From positions 1 to 19,478 of the forward strand of contig CAZLWE010000065.1 in assembly GCA_964562985.1 (NCBI GenBank): a stretch of 19,478 nt of DNA, read 5' to 3'. This document shows, one piece after another, positions 6,512-14,304 of this stretch (positions within the stretch are counted from its first letter, which is position 1; the number at the start of each line of letters is the position of its first letter). This stretch comes from SHLQ01 sp964562985 (GTDB taxonomy: Bacteria; Actinomycetota; Acidimicrobiia; Acidimicrobiales; SHLQ01). A program made the position numbers and the translations under genes. The notes under the pieces are model-generated. The model ran no database searches, was not told the origin of the DNA, and was given only the letters and a program-made list of their open reading frames with translations.

Positions 6512-8338
6512 ATGACACAGGATTCACTCGACACGCACCCGGGACACACCCCGCACGGCGTGACAGCGCCGCTAACCCCCATGAGCCTTGGGCAACTGCT
6601 CGATCGCATCGCACATGAGTGGGAGACCCGAAACAAGATCTTCGATCTACCGACGGCGCGCATCTGGTCGCCCGACGACGACATCGACTTGGGTTTCGAC
6701 TTTCTCGGCCGTCGCTGCGCCTCACCGGTCGGCCCAGCCGCGGGACCGCACAGCCAGCTCGCACAAAACATCGTGCTCAGCTGGCTCGGTGGGTCGCGCC
6801 TGTTCGAATTGAAGACCGTTCAGATCCTCGACGAGCTCGAGATCCAGCGACCGTGCATCGACATGCAGACCATTGGCTACAACATCGAGTGGAGCCAAGA
6901 ACTCAAGATTGCCGACAGCCTCACCGAGTACGTCAAAGCCAGCATGCTCATCGACATTCTTCAGAACTGGGAGCCGCTCGCCCAACACATTGGGGACGAC
7001 CCCGGACCGTACGTGTTCGACATGTCGGTCGGCTATGACCTCTCTGGTATCTCCTCGCCCGAGATCCACGCCTTCATCGAGAGCATGAAAGATGCGACCG
7101 CCGAGGTCGACGCGCTGCGAGCAGAGATCCCCGATTCGTTCGCCGAGTTCCGTGAATTCGACTTCACCACGGCACTTTCAAGCACCTTGACGCTCTCCAC
7201 CTTCCACGGCTGCCCGCCCAACGAGATCGAATCGATCACCAAGCATCTGATCGACGAACACGGCCTCGACGTCATCGTGAAGCTCAACCCGACCCTGCTC
7301 GGATACGAGACCGTGGCCACCATCGTCAACGACGAACTCGGCTACACCGACGTCAACGTCAAAGAAGAGGCGTTCGCCGAAGACCTCCAGTTCGACCGGG
7401 GCATCGAGCTGATCGGCGAGCTGCGCGACTATGCCGCCGAACGCGGGCGACGCTTCGGGATCAAGCTCACGAACACGCTGGTGGTGAACAACGCGAAGCA
7501 ATGGATGCCCGAGGACACGATGTATCTGTCGGGTCCGCCGCTGCATGTTTTGGCGATGACGCTGCTCGACACCCTGGCCACGGCCATGCCCGGCAAGCTC
7601 GACATCCCCGGCCACGACGGCGACATCATGGTGAGCTTCTCGGCCGGTATTACCAAGGAGAACCTGTCCGACGCGATTGCGGTGGGCGTGAACCCGGCCA
7701 CGGTGTGTTCTGACCTTTTGAAGCCCGGCGGGTACGGACGGCTCAAGCCGATGCTGAAGGCCCTGACGCGAGACGTTGCAGACAGTGGTAACACCGACCT
7801 CGCGTCGTATCGCGCTTTCCGCCAAGTATTTGCGACGAGCCATGGACATGGCAGCGTGATCGAGCAGTACGTCGCCGAACTTCGAGAGTATGGCAAGGAC
7901 CAATACTCGTTTGAGTCGAACCAGAAGCTGCCTCGTGAGGTGGAGAACGACCTCGAAATGTTTGGCTGCGTGTCGTGCAACTTCTGCATCACCGTGTGCC
8001 CGAACGACGCCTTCTTTTCGATCCCAAGCCTCGTCGACACCGGACTTACGAGCATGGAGGACAGCCGTCAGCAGTATCTACTGCTGAGCGAGCTGTGTAA
8101 CGAGTGCGGCAACTGCATGACCTTCTGCCCGGAGAACGGTGACCCCGCCATGGTGAAGCCGCGGCTCTACACCGACGCTGAGGTCTTCAATGCCCGCGAC
8201 ACTCCAGGTGTTCTTGTCACGACCGAAGGACTGAGTGCGAAGGGGATCGACGACGAGTCGTTCGATCTCATTACCAGATTGCTGGCAAGCCAAAAGGGCA
8301 ACCCACTTGGAACGGGCGCAGGAGCAGAGAATGACTGA
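6512..8338 (+). CDS. ygfK: YgfK-like iron-sulfur oxidoreductase lacking the GltD-type flavin module
   Basis: A 608-aa protein. Residues about 24-450 match the N-terminal dihydroorotate-dehydrogenase-like part of E. coli YgfK (CASPVGPAAGPHSQLAQNIV, LFELKTVQILDELE, LSTFHGCPPNEIE, VKLNPTLLGYE, TDLLKPGGYGRL as recalled). The C-terminus carries a 2x[4Fe-4S] ferredoxin with C486/C489/C492/C496 and C529/C532/C535/C539, the second set in the YgfK-like LCNECGNCMTFCP. E. coli YgfK is about 1030 aa, with a GltD-like FAD/NAD(P)H module between these parts; that module is absent. YgfK was once called a selenate reductase subunit and is now linked to reductive urate metabolism. Here electrons would come from a separate donor (inference). 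The ATG at 6512 has a weak ribosome site; Met24 is an alternative. Confidence 0.85.
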   Translation: MTQDSLDTHPGHTPHGVTAPLTPMSLGQLLDRIAHEWETRNKIFDLPTARIWSPDDDIDLGFDFLGRRCASPVGPAAGPHSQLAQNIVLSWLGGSRLFELKTVQILDELEIQRPCIDMQTIGYNIEWSQELKIADSLTEYVKASMLIDILQNWEPLAQHIGDDPGPYVFDMSVGYDLSGISSPEIHAFIESMKDATAEVDALRAEIPDSFAEFREFDFTTALSSTLTLSTFHGCPPNEIESITKHLIDEHGLDVIVKLNPTLLGYETVATIVNDELGYTDVNVKEEAFAEDLQFDRGIELIGELRDYAAERGRRFGIKLTNTLVVNNAKQWMPEDTMYLSGPPLHVLAMTLLDTLATAMPGKLDIPGHDGDIMVSFSAGITKENLSDAIAVGVNPATVCSDLLKPGGYGRLKPMLKALTRDVADSGNTDLASYRAFRQVFATSHGHGSVIEQYVAELREYGKDQYSFESNQKLPREVENDLEMFGCVSCNFCITVCPNDAFFSIPSLVDTGLTSMEDSRQQYLLLSELCNECGNCMTFCPENGDPAMVKPRLYTDAEVFNARDTPGVLVTTEGLSAKGIDDESFDLITRLLASQKGNPLGTGAGAEND

Positions 8339-9260
8339 CCATCGAATTTTGCGGGTCGCCGCAGCTCAGCTTGGGCCGATCGGCCGAGACGAGCCGCGCA
8401 CCGATGTGGTCGAACGCCTTCGCTCGCTGTTGGCTAAGGCGGCCAAAGACGGGGCCGAGCTCGTCGTGTTCCCCGAACTCGGGCTGACCACCTTCTTCCC
8501 TCGCTGGTTCACCGAAGACATCTCCGGTCATGACCACTACTACGAGACCGAGATGCCCGGCCCCGAAACGCAGCTGCTATTCGACGACGCAAAGGCGTTG
8601 GGCGTGGGCTTCGCGCTCGGGTACGCCGAACTCACCCCCGACGGTGACCGGTTCAACACCACCGTCCTCGTGGAGCGAGACGGCACGATCGTCACCAAGT
8701 TTCGCAAGGTCCATATCCCCGGACACGACGGCGACGAGCCGTGGCGGCCGTTCCAGCATCTCGAGCGTCGCTACTTCCAAGAGTCCGACGAGGGCTTCCC
8801 TGTCCATCGAGCTTTCGACGGGCTCGTTGGGCTCGCCACGTGCAACGATCGCCGCTGGCCCGAGACCTATCGCGAGATGGGCTTGCAGGGGGTCGAGTTG
8901 ATCATGATTGGCTACAACACCCCGATCCACTACGCCCCCGACCCTGGCCAGAACGCGCTGCAAGGTTTCCACAATCATCTCTGTATGCAGGCGGGCGCTT
9001 ACCAGAACGGAACTTGGGTCGTTGGTGTTGCGAAGGGTGGTACCGAAGAGGGTGTCGAGTCGCTCGCGCAATCGGCGATCATTGCGCCATCGGGTCAGAT
9101 CGTGGCCCAAGCGGTGAGTACCGGTGATGAGGTCATCGTTGCCGACTGCGACCTCGATTGGTGCGCCAACTACAAAGACACGCTCTTCAATTTCGCCACG
9201 TACCGCCGTCCTGAGCTGTACCAGCGCATCACGAACCAGAAAGGGGTCATCGAACCATGA
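8331..9260 (+). CDS. N-carbamoyl-D-amino acid hydrolase (nitrilase superfamily)
   Basis: A 309-aa carbon-nitrogen hydrolase with close overall resemblance to Agrobacterium D-carbamoylase, which converts N-carbamoyl-D-amino acids to D-amino acid, CO2 and ammonia. The Glu-Lys-Cys triad is E49 (VVFPELGLTTFFPRW), K126 (KFRKVHIPGH) and C171 (ATCNDRRWPE). FNTTVLV, PFQHLERRYF and GYNTPIHYAP are also shared with D-carbamoylases. Length is normal (about 304-310 aa). The ATG overlaps the YgfK-like stop by 8 nt and has GGAG 6 nt upstream; the longer frame from 8235 lies inside ygfK and is rejected. Its stop overlaps the xanthine dehydrogenase start (ATGA). In this operon the substrate may be a ureido acid from purine breakdown instead of a hydantoin product. 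Confidence 0.88.
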   Translation: MTDHRILRVAAAQLGPIGRDEPRTDVVERLRSLLAKAAKDGAELVVFPELGLTTFFPRWFTEDISGHDHYYETEMPGPETQLLFDDAKALGVGFALGYAELTPDGDRFNTTVLVERDGTIVTKFRKVHIPGHDGDEPWRPFQHLERRYFQESDEGFPVHRAFDGLVGLATCNDRRWPETYREMGLQGVELIMIGYNTPIHYAPDPGQNALQGFHNHLCMQAGAYQNGTWVVGVAKGGTEEGVESLAQSAIIAPSGQIVAQAVSTGDEVIVADCDLDWCANYKDTLFNFATYRRPELYQRITNQKGVIEP

Positions 9261-11893
9261 CCGACTTCATCTTGAATGGGACTCCCGTAACCGTGGGAGA
9301 GCACCACGAGCATTTGCTGACCGCGCTGCGAGACGAGCTCGGAGTCATGTCGCCCAAGGATGGCTGCGCGCCGAGCGGTCAATGCGGCTGTTGCACGATC
9401 ATGATGGATGGCAAGGCCCGTATTGCCTGTCAGACGTCGCTGGAGAAAACGGCTGGCACCGAAGTGCTCACCCTCGAAGGTGTGGATGGCGCTGAGCGAG
9501 ACGCGATGTCGGCAGCATTCGCCGCGCACGGCGCGTTGCAGTGCGGTTTCTGCACCCCTGGCATCGTCATGCGCACCAAGGCAATGGTCGACAAGAAGGG
9601 CGCCGATCTCACCCGCGAGAACGCCGCTGCCCTGCTTGGCGCCCATCTGTGCCGTTGCACCGGCTACATCAAAATCCTCGACGCGATCGAAGACATCGCC
9701 GCCGGTGAAGTCCCGGTAGTCATTCAGCCTGGGGGCATCGGTAGCCGCGGCGTCAAGTACGAAGCGCACGAGTTCGCCATGGGCGAACGTCCCTTCATCG
9801 ATGACATGGTCCCCGCGGGTCTGTTGCATGGTGCCGTTCACCTGACCGAGCACGCCCGCGCCAACATCGTCTCCATCGATACCACAGCGGCCGAGGCTGT
9901 TGACGGCGTGGTTCGAGTGCTCACCGGAGCCGACGTTCCGGGGGAGCTGCGCAGCGGGCTGATCCACAAGGATTGGCCGATCTTCATTCCGGTCGGCGGG
10001 CGCACCAGCTACATGGGCGACGTGCTCGCGTACGTTGTGGCCGAGACCCGAGCGATTGCGCGCAAGGCGGCCGAGCTCGTCAACGTGAGTTACGACGTGC
10101 TCACCCCAATCACCAACCCGGCCGAGGCCATAGCGTCCTCCGAAGATGCCGTATGGACCCTCGACGGCAACGTGCTGTCGACCTCGACGTACAACCGCGG
10201 TGATGCTGACGCGGGGTTGTCAGGTGCGGCCCACATCGTGCGCGAGACCTTCCAGACCCAACGCATCGACCACGCCTTCGTCGAGCCCGAAAGCACCCTG
10301 GCCGTACCGATCGCACCCGGCGAGTTGCTACCCGCAACTGGAACGATGGGCGACTCGTCGGAGACCTCTGACGAACGCCGTCTGTACGTCTACTCCGGTG
10401 GCCAGGGCATCTGGGACGACCGCAACGATATTGCTCGTATTCTCGACGTCGACCAATCGCTGATCTTCACCGAACTCGTCAGCAATGGCGGCGCGTTCGG
10501 CGGTAAGGAAGACATGTCGAACCAGGGCCAGACCGCCTTGGCGGCGTGGCTGCTCGACCGTCCGGTCAAGACCACGTTCTCTCGTGAGGAGTCGTTCCTC
10601 GTGCACACCAAGCGCCACGCCATCCGCATGGAGTACGAAGCAGGTTGTGACGCCGACGGAAAGCTCGTCGGCCTCCGAATCCGCATGCTCGGCGATTCGG
10701 GCCCGTACGCATCGGTCGGAATGAAGGTTCTCGAGCGGGCCGCCGGCCACGCGTCGGGCCCGTACGTGTGCGACAACATCGACGTCGAAGCCGTCGCTGC
10801 TCGCACGAACAACTCGGTCTGTGGGGCGTTCCGCGGCTTCGGTGCCAACCAGGCACAGTTCGCGATGGAAGGCGTTATGGATCGCCTCGCCGAGCAGGTC
10901 GGAATCAGCGGCTGGGAGATGCGCAGCCGCAACGTGATCACACCTGGTGTGGTGTGGGGTCCCGGGCAGAAGATGGACGACGGCTGCCTTGGTGCACGCG
11001 AGTGCCTCGACGCGGTAAAGCCCGCCTATGACGACGCCGTCGCTGCCGGAAAGCCGGTTGGCCTTGGGCTTGGGCTCAAGAACTCGGGCCTCGGAAACGG
11101 CTTCAAAGAGATCGCCAAAGCTGTGGTGCACTTCCGTGAGGACAACAATCGTGTCGAGGTTCGTCACTGCTGGACCGAGATGGGCCAAGGCGTCCACACG
11201 GTTGCGTTGCAGGTCGCTGTCGAAGAGCTCGGTATCGATGCCGAGCGCATCGATGTCATCGTCGACTCCACCCGCGAACTCGGGGCTGGTCAGACCACCG
11301 GTAGTCGGGGCACGCTCATGGGTGCGGGCTCGGTGAAGGACGCCTGCGAGAAGGCGGTGGCCGATGGCTGCAAGCCCGGCGTCGACTACGAGGGCGAGTA
11401 CCGCGTCGACTGGACCAACTCGCTCAACGAGGGACTCGAGAACCCAATCATTCACTCCACCTTTGGTTACGCCGCGCAGATGGTCGTCATCGACCCGGGC
11501 TCGGGCGACATCGAGAAGGTCGTCGCAGCCCACGATGTCGGCAAGGCCGTCAACCCGCTGCTGTGTGAAGGTCAGATCGAGGGCTCGGTGCACATGGGGC
11601 TCGGCTATGCCATGACCGAGGGTTTCCCGTGCGATGAGAACGGCAAGCCACTTAACGAGACGCTACGTTCGCTCTCGATCATTCGCCCGAAGGATATGCC
11701 GCCCGTCGATGTGATCCTCGTGGAGTCGGCTGAACCGAACAGCCCGTACGGCATCAAAGGTGTTGGCGAGATCGGTCTCGTGCCAACCGCAGGCGCCGTG
11801 GCTGCAGCGATGTGGTCACATGACGGCCAATGGCGTAACGAGTTGCCGTTGGTCAACGAGAAGAACCGCGAACGCGCCACGGCGTGGAGCTAA
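9257..11893 (+). CDS. Fused [2Fe-2S]/Mo hydroxylase, 'selenium-dependent xanthine dehydrogenase' type
   Basis: An 878-aa molybdenum hydroxylase. The N-terminal plant-type [2Fe-2S] domain uses C37, C43, C46 and C58; C45 is an extra neighbour. The helical [2Fe-2S] domain uses C96, C99, C132 and C134 (QCGFC, LCRCTGY). Then follow the a/b hammerhead (about 165-280) and Mo-cofactor domains with GGAFGGKEDMS, CGAFRGFG and the active-site glutamate E838 in GVGEIG. There is no FAD domain. Fe-S fused to Mo, GLKNSGLGNG and the VEKVVAAHDVGKAVNP-like C-terminus match the family annotated as selenium-dependent xanthine dehydrogenase (purine hydroxylases beside ygfK and ssnA). There is no in-frame TGA; in this family selenium is a cofactor ligand, not selenocysteine. 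Whether selenium is used here is unknown. Confidence 0.87.
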   Translation: MTDFILNGTPVTVGEHHEHLLTALRDELGVMSPKDGCAPSGQCGCCTIMMDGKARIACQTSLEKTAGTEVLTLEGVDGAERDAMSAAFAAHGALQCGFCTPGIVMRTKAMVDKKGADLTRENAAALLGAHLCRCTGYIKILDAIEDIAAGEVPVVIQPGGIGSRGVKYEAHEFAMGERPFIDDMVPAGLLHGAVHLTEHARANIVSIDTTAAEAVDGVVRVLTGADVPGELRSGLIHKDWPIFIPVGGRTSYMGDVLAYVVAETRAIARKAAELVNVSYDVLTPITNPAEAIASSEDAVWTLDGNVLSTSTYNRGDADAGLSGAAHIVRETFQTQRIDHAFVEPESTLAVPIAPGELLPATGTMGDSSETSDERRLYVYSGGQGIWDDRNDIARILDVDQSLIFTELVSNGGAFGGKEDMSNQGQTALAAWLLDRPVKTTFSREESFLVHTKRHAIRMEYEAGCDADGKLVGLRIRMLGDSGPYASVGMKVLERAAGHASGPYVCDNIDVEAVAARTNNSVCGAFRGFGANQAQFAMEGVMDRLAEQVGISGWEMRSRNVITPGVVWGPGQKMDDGCLGARECLDAVKPAYDDAVAAGKPVGLGLGLKNSGLGNGFKEIAKAVVHFREDNNRVEVRHCWTEMGQGVHTVALQVAVEELGIDAERIDVIVDSTRELGAGQTTGSRGTLMGAGSVKDACEKAVADGCKPGVDYEGEYRVDWTNSLNEGLENPIIHSTFGYAAQMVVIDPGSGDIEKVVAAHDVGKAVNPLLCEGQIEGSVHMGLGYAMTEGFPCDENGKPLNETLRSLSIIRPKDMPPVDVILVESAEPNSPYGIKGVGEIGLVPTAGAVAAAMWSHDGQWRNELPLVNEKNRERATAWS
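11886..11889 (+). promoter_or_regulatory. Ribosome binding site supporting the TTG start of the SsnA-like gene
   Basis: GGAG, inside the last codons of the preceding gene, is 7 nt before TTG 11897. No ATG or GTG in this frame with comparable placement precedes the conserved CAHNH metal-binding motif. Confidence 0.5.
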
Positions 11894-11896
11894 CCG

Positions 11897-12949
11897 TTGG
11901 CTACTGAGCAGACCCGGAGCCTCGCCGCGAACCAAACCGCTGGTTTGGTCTGTGCGCACAATCACTTCTATTCGTTCCTCGCGCGCGGCATGCCCGCGCC
12001 CCCACGAACGCCAACGGAGTTCGGTGAGATCCTCGAATTGATCTGGTGGCGTCTCGACATGGCGCTCGACCTCGACCTGATCTACCACTCCGCAAAGCTC
12101 GGGGCGCTCACCGCACTTGAGGCGGGTTGCACCGCAGTGATCGATCATCACGAATCGCCAAACGCAATCGAAGGATCACTGTCGGTTATCGCCGATGCGT
12201 GTGCCGAGGTCGGGGTGCGCGTGAACTGCGCCTATGGCGTGACGGATCGCCACGGCCCCGAAGGCGCAGCCGCAGGGTTGGCCGAGAACGACCGCTTCCT
12301 CTCCGCCGGGGGAGTGGGCAAGGTTGGGCTACATGCAGCGTTTACCTGCGAGCCAGACACGATCGCTGCGGCGGCGGAGATGGGCCGCAACTACGGTGTC
12401 GGCGTGCACGTGCACGTGGCCGAAGGTCCAGCCGACACCTGGCAGATGCTCGAGGGCCACACCGACGACGATTGGATGCTCATCCACGGCGTGCATCTCC
12501 CCGACGATCACGGCCTGTCTGGCACCCTGGTGCACAATCCGCGCTCGAACATGAACAACGCGGTTGGCTATGCCAACCCTCGCCGATTCTCGAACCCGGT
12601 AGCGCTCGGCACCGACGGCATCGGCGCCGACATGCTCGACGAGTTCCGGGTCGCCTTCGTGAAGGCCCGTGAGATCGATGTGACCGCGACCCCCGACACC
12701 ATGTGGGGTTGGTTGGAGGCCGGATGGGACCTGTTCCCCGAAGCACGCAACGACGTCGTGACCTGGAACTACGAGGTGATGGACCCGTGGCGCCTCGCCT
12801 ACACCACCGCGGTATCGCCACAGCGAGTCGAAATCGATGGCAAGGCAGTGCTCGATGACGGTGTTCCGATTCACGTGGACGCGGCCGAGATCAAAGCAAA
12901 GGCCGCTGAGGCGGCGCAGCGATTATTCGCGCGTCTCAACGAGATCTAG
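11897..12949 (+). CDS. ssnA: SsnA-like amidohydrolase missing the N-terminal beta domain
   Basis: A 350-aa metal-dependent aminohydrolase. It aligns by eye with E. coli SsnA (about 442 aa): CAHNHFYSFLARGM against CSHNHFYSGLSRGI, WWRLDMALD, GCTAVIDHHESP, VHNPRSNMNNAVGY, ALGTDGIGADM. Metal ligands are H21/H23, H171 or H173, H197 or H200, and D240. It lacks the 50-60 residues that form the first part of the beta-sandwich domain and the PG motif before HxH; the start is a TTG three bases after the upstream stop. A compact version or a misplaced gene start are both possible, but no coding room exists upstream. SsnA is an uncharacterised or purine-ring-opening aminohydrolase in ygfK/xdh clusters; a role on a reduced purine is inferred. 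Confidence 0.85.
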   Translation: MATEQTRSLAANQTAGLVCAHNHFYSFLARGMPAPPRTPTEFGEILELIWWRLDMALDLDLIYHSAKLGALTALEAGCTAVIDHHESPNAIEGSLSVIADACAEVGVRVNCAYGVTDRHGPEGAAAGLAENDRFLSAGGVGKVGLHAAFTCEPDTIAAAAEMGRNYGVGVHVHVAEGPADTWQMLEGHTDDDWMLIHGVHLPDDHGLSGTLVHNPRSNMNNAVGYANPRRFSNPVALGTDGIGADMLDEFRVAFVKAREIDVTATPDTMWGWLEAGWDLFPEARNDVVTWNYEVMDPWRLAYTTAVSPQRVEIDGKAVLDDGVPIHVDAAEIKAKAAEAAQRLFARLNEI

Positions 12950-12963
12950 AGGACAAACGCGCC

Positions 12964-14301
12964 ATGTTCGCTATTCGTTGCCGAATCTTTCAGACCCCGA
13001 CTCCCGACGAGGTGGAGATTCTCGATGATGTCATCGTCGAGGTTGACGGTGACGTGGTCTCGCGCGTGGTCGCTGCGTCGGAGTACCGCGAAACGGTGCA
13101 CGTCGAACTCCCCTCGGATCAGGTGCTCGTACCTGGGTTTGTCGACTTGCACATTCACGCGCCGCAATGGCCCCAGCTCGGCACGGGCTATGACGTCCCG
13201 CTCGACGAGTGGCTCTTCGAGCACACGTTCCCGACCGAGGCGCAGTTCGCCGATACCGAGTACGCCCGACAGATTTGGGCGGACATGGTGCCGTCTCTCC
13301 TATCGCAGGGCACGACAACGGCCGTCTACTACGGGTCGATTCATCTCGACGCCACGACGGCGCTCGCGCAGGCTTGCATCACTCACGGGCAACGGGCGTG
13401 GGTTGGTCGCACAGCTATGGACCACCCGACGGGCACGCCGGACTACTACCGGGACGAGTCGCCGGAGTCGGCGCTTGCCGCGAGTAGCGCCTCAATCGAG
13501 GCGATCGAAGCGCTCGACGATCCGCTGGGGCTGGTGCGGCCGGTCATCACTCCCCGTTTCATCCCCGCATGCACAGACGAACTGCTTTCCGCGTTGGGTG
13601 AGCTGGCATCAGAGACCGGCCACCTCGTCCAGACACATTGTTCGGAGAACGACTGGGAACATGGCTATGTCCTCGACCGCCATCAAATGTCCGATACCGA
13701 ATCGCTCGATCGATTCGGTCTGTTGCGTGAGCACACGGTCCTCGCCCACGGGTGTCTGCTCGGGGATTCGGACATGGACCTGATCGCTACTGCTGGCGCA
13801 GGAGTCGCCCACTGCCCGCTGAGCAACATCTACTTCGGTGATGCGGTGTTCCCCTTACGTCGGGCGATGGAACGCAACGTGCGCGTCGGTCTTGGCACCG
13901 ACATCGCGGGTGGACCGTCGCCGTCACTCATTGGTCAGGCCGCTCGTGCGATCGATGTGTCTCGTCATCTGGAGAACGGTGTCGACCAGCGCCTCGACCC
14001 CGCTGCCCGAGGGGTCGACCACAGCCGGATCACCGCGACCACTGCGTTCCACCTGGCGACCCTCGGGGGTGCCGAGGTGTTGGGCGCACCTGTGGGGCTG
14101 ATCGAACCAGGTCGAAAGTTCGATGCGGTCGCGGTCTCACTGGATCGCATCGACAACGTGCCCGGCGGCGATCGACCGATGCATCAATTCGAGAAGCTCG
14201 TTCGACTCGGAGGCGCCAGCGATATAGCGGCCGTTTGGGTCGGCGGCGAACAGGTTTCGGGTGAGCGCTCATGGGCCTCGAAAGCCGGGGTAGGGAACTG
14301 A
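12964..14301 (+). CDS. guaD: Guanine deaminase
   Basis: A 445-aa zinc amidohydrolase that converts guanine to xanthine and ammonia. Guanine deaminase hallmarks are PGFVDLHIHAPQWPQLG (H63, H65), DEWLFEHTFPTEAQF, GTTTAVYYGSIH, GRTAMD, ITPRFIPACT, THCSEND (H225, E228), LAHGCLL (H262), HCPLSN and GLGTDIAGG (D313). The length matches the family (about 440-455). The ATG is 14 nt after the SsnA-like gene and 3 nt before the FAD/Fe-S subunit stretch begins, so it is within the operon. It supplies xanthine to the molybdenum hydroxylases on either side. Confidence 0.95.
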   Translation: MFAIRCRIFQTPTPDEVEILDDVIVEVDGDVVSRVVAASEYRETVHVELPSDQVLVPGFVDLHIHAPQWPQLGTGYDVPLDEWLFEHTFPTEAQFADTEYARQIWADMVPSLLSQGTTTAVYYGSIHLDATTALAQACITHGQRAWVGRTAMDHPTGTPDYYRDESPESALAASSASIEAIEALDDPLGLVRPVITPRFIPACTDELLSALGELASETGHLVQTHCSENDWEHGYVLDRHQMSDTESLDRFGLLREHTVLAHGCLLGDSDMDLIATAGAGVAHCPLSNIYFGDAVFPLRRAMERNVRVGLGTDIAGGPSPSLIGQAARAIDVSRHLENGVDQRLDPAARGVDHSRITATTAFHLATLGGAEVLGAPVGLIEPGRKFDAVAVSLDRIDNVPGGDRPMHQFEKLVRLGGASDIAAVWVGGEQVSGERSWASKAGVGN

Positions 14302-14304
14302 TCT

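Noticed and set aside
9257..11893. Selenocysteine codon in the fused molybdenum hydroxylase
   Set aside because: The frame has no internal TGA; selenium in this family is a cofactor ligand, not encoded.
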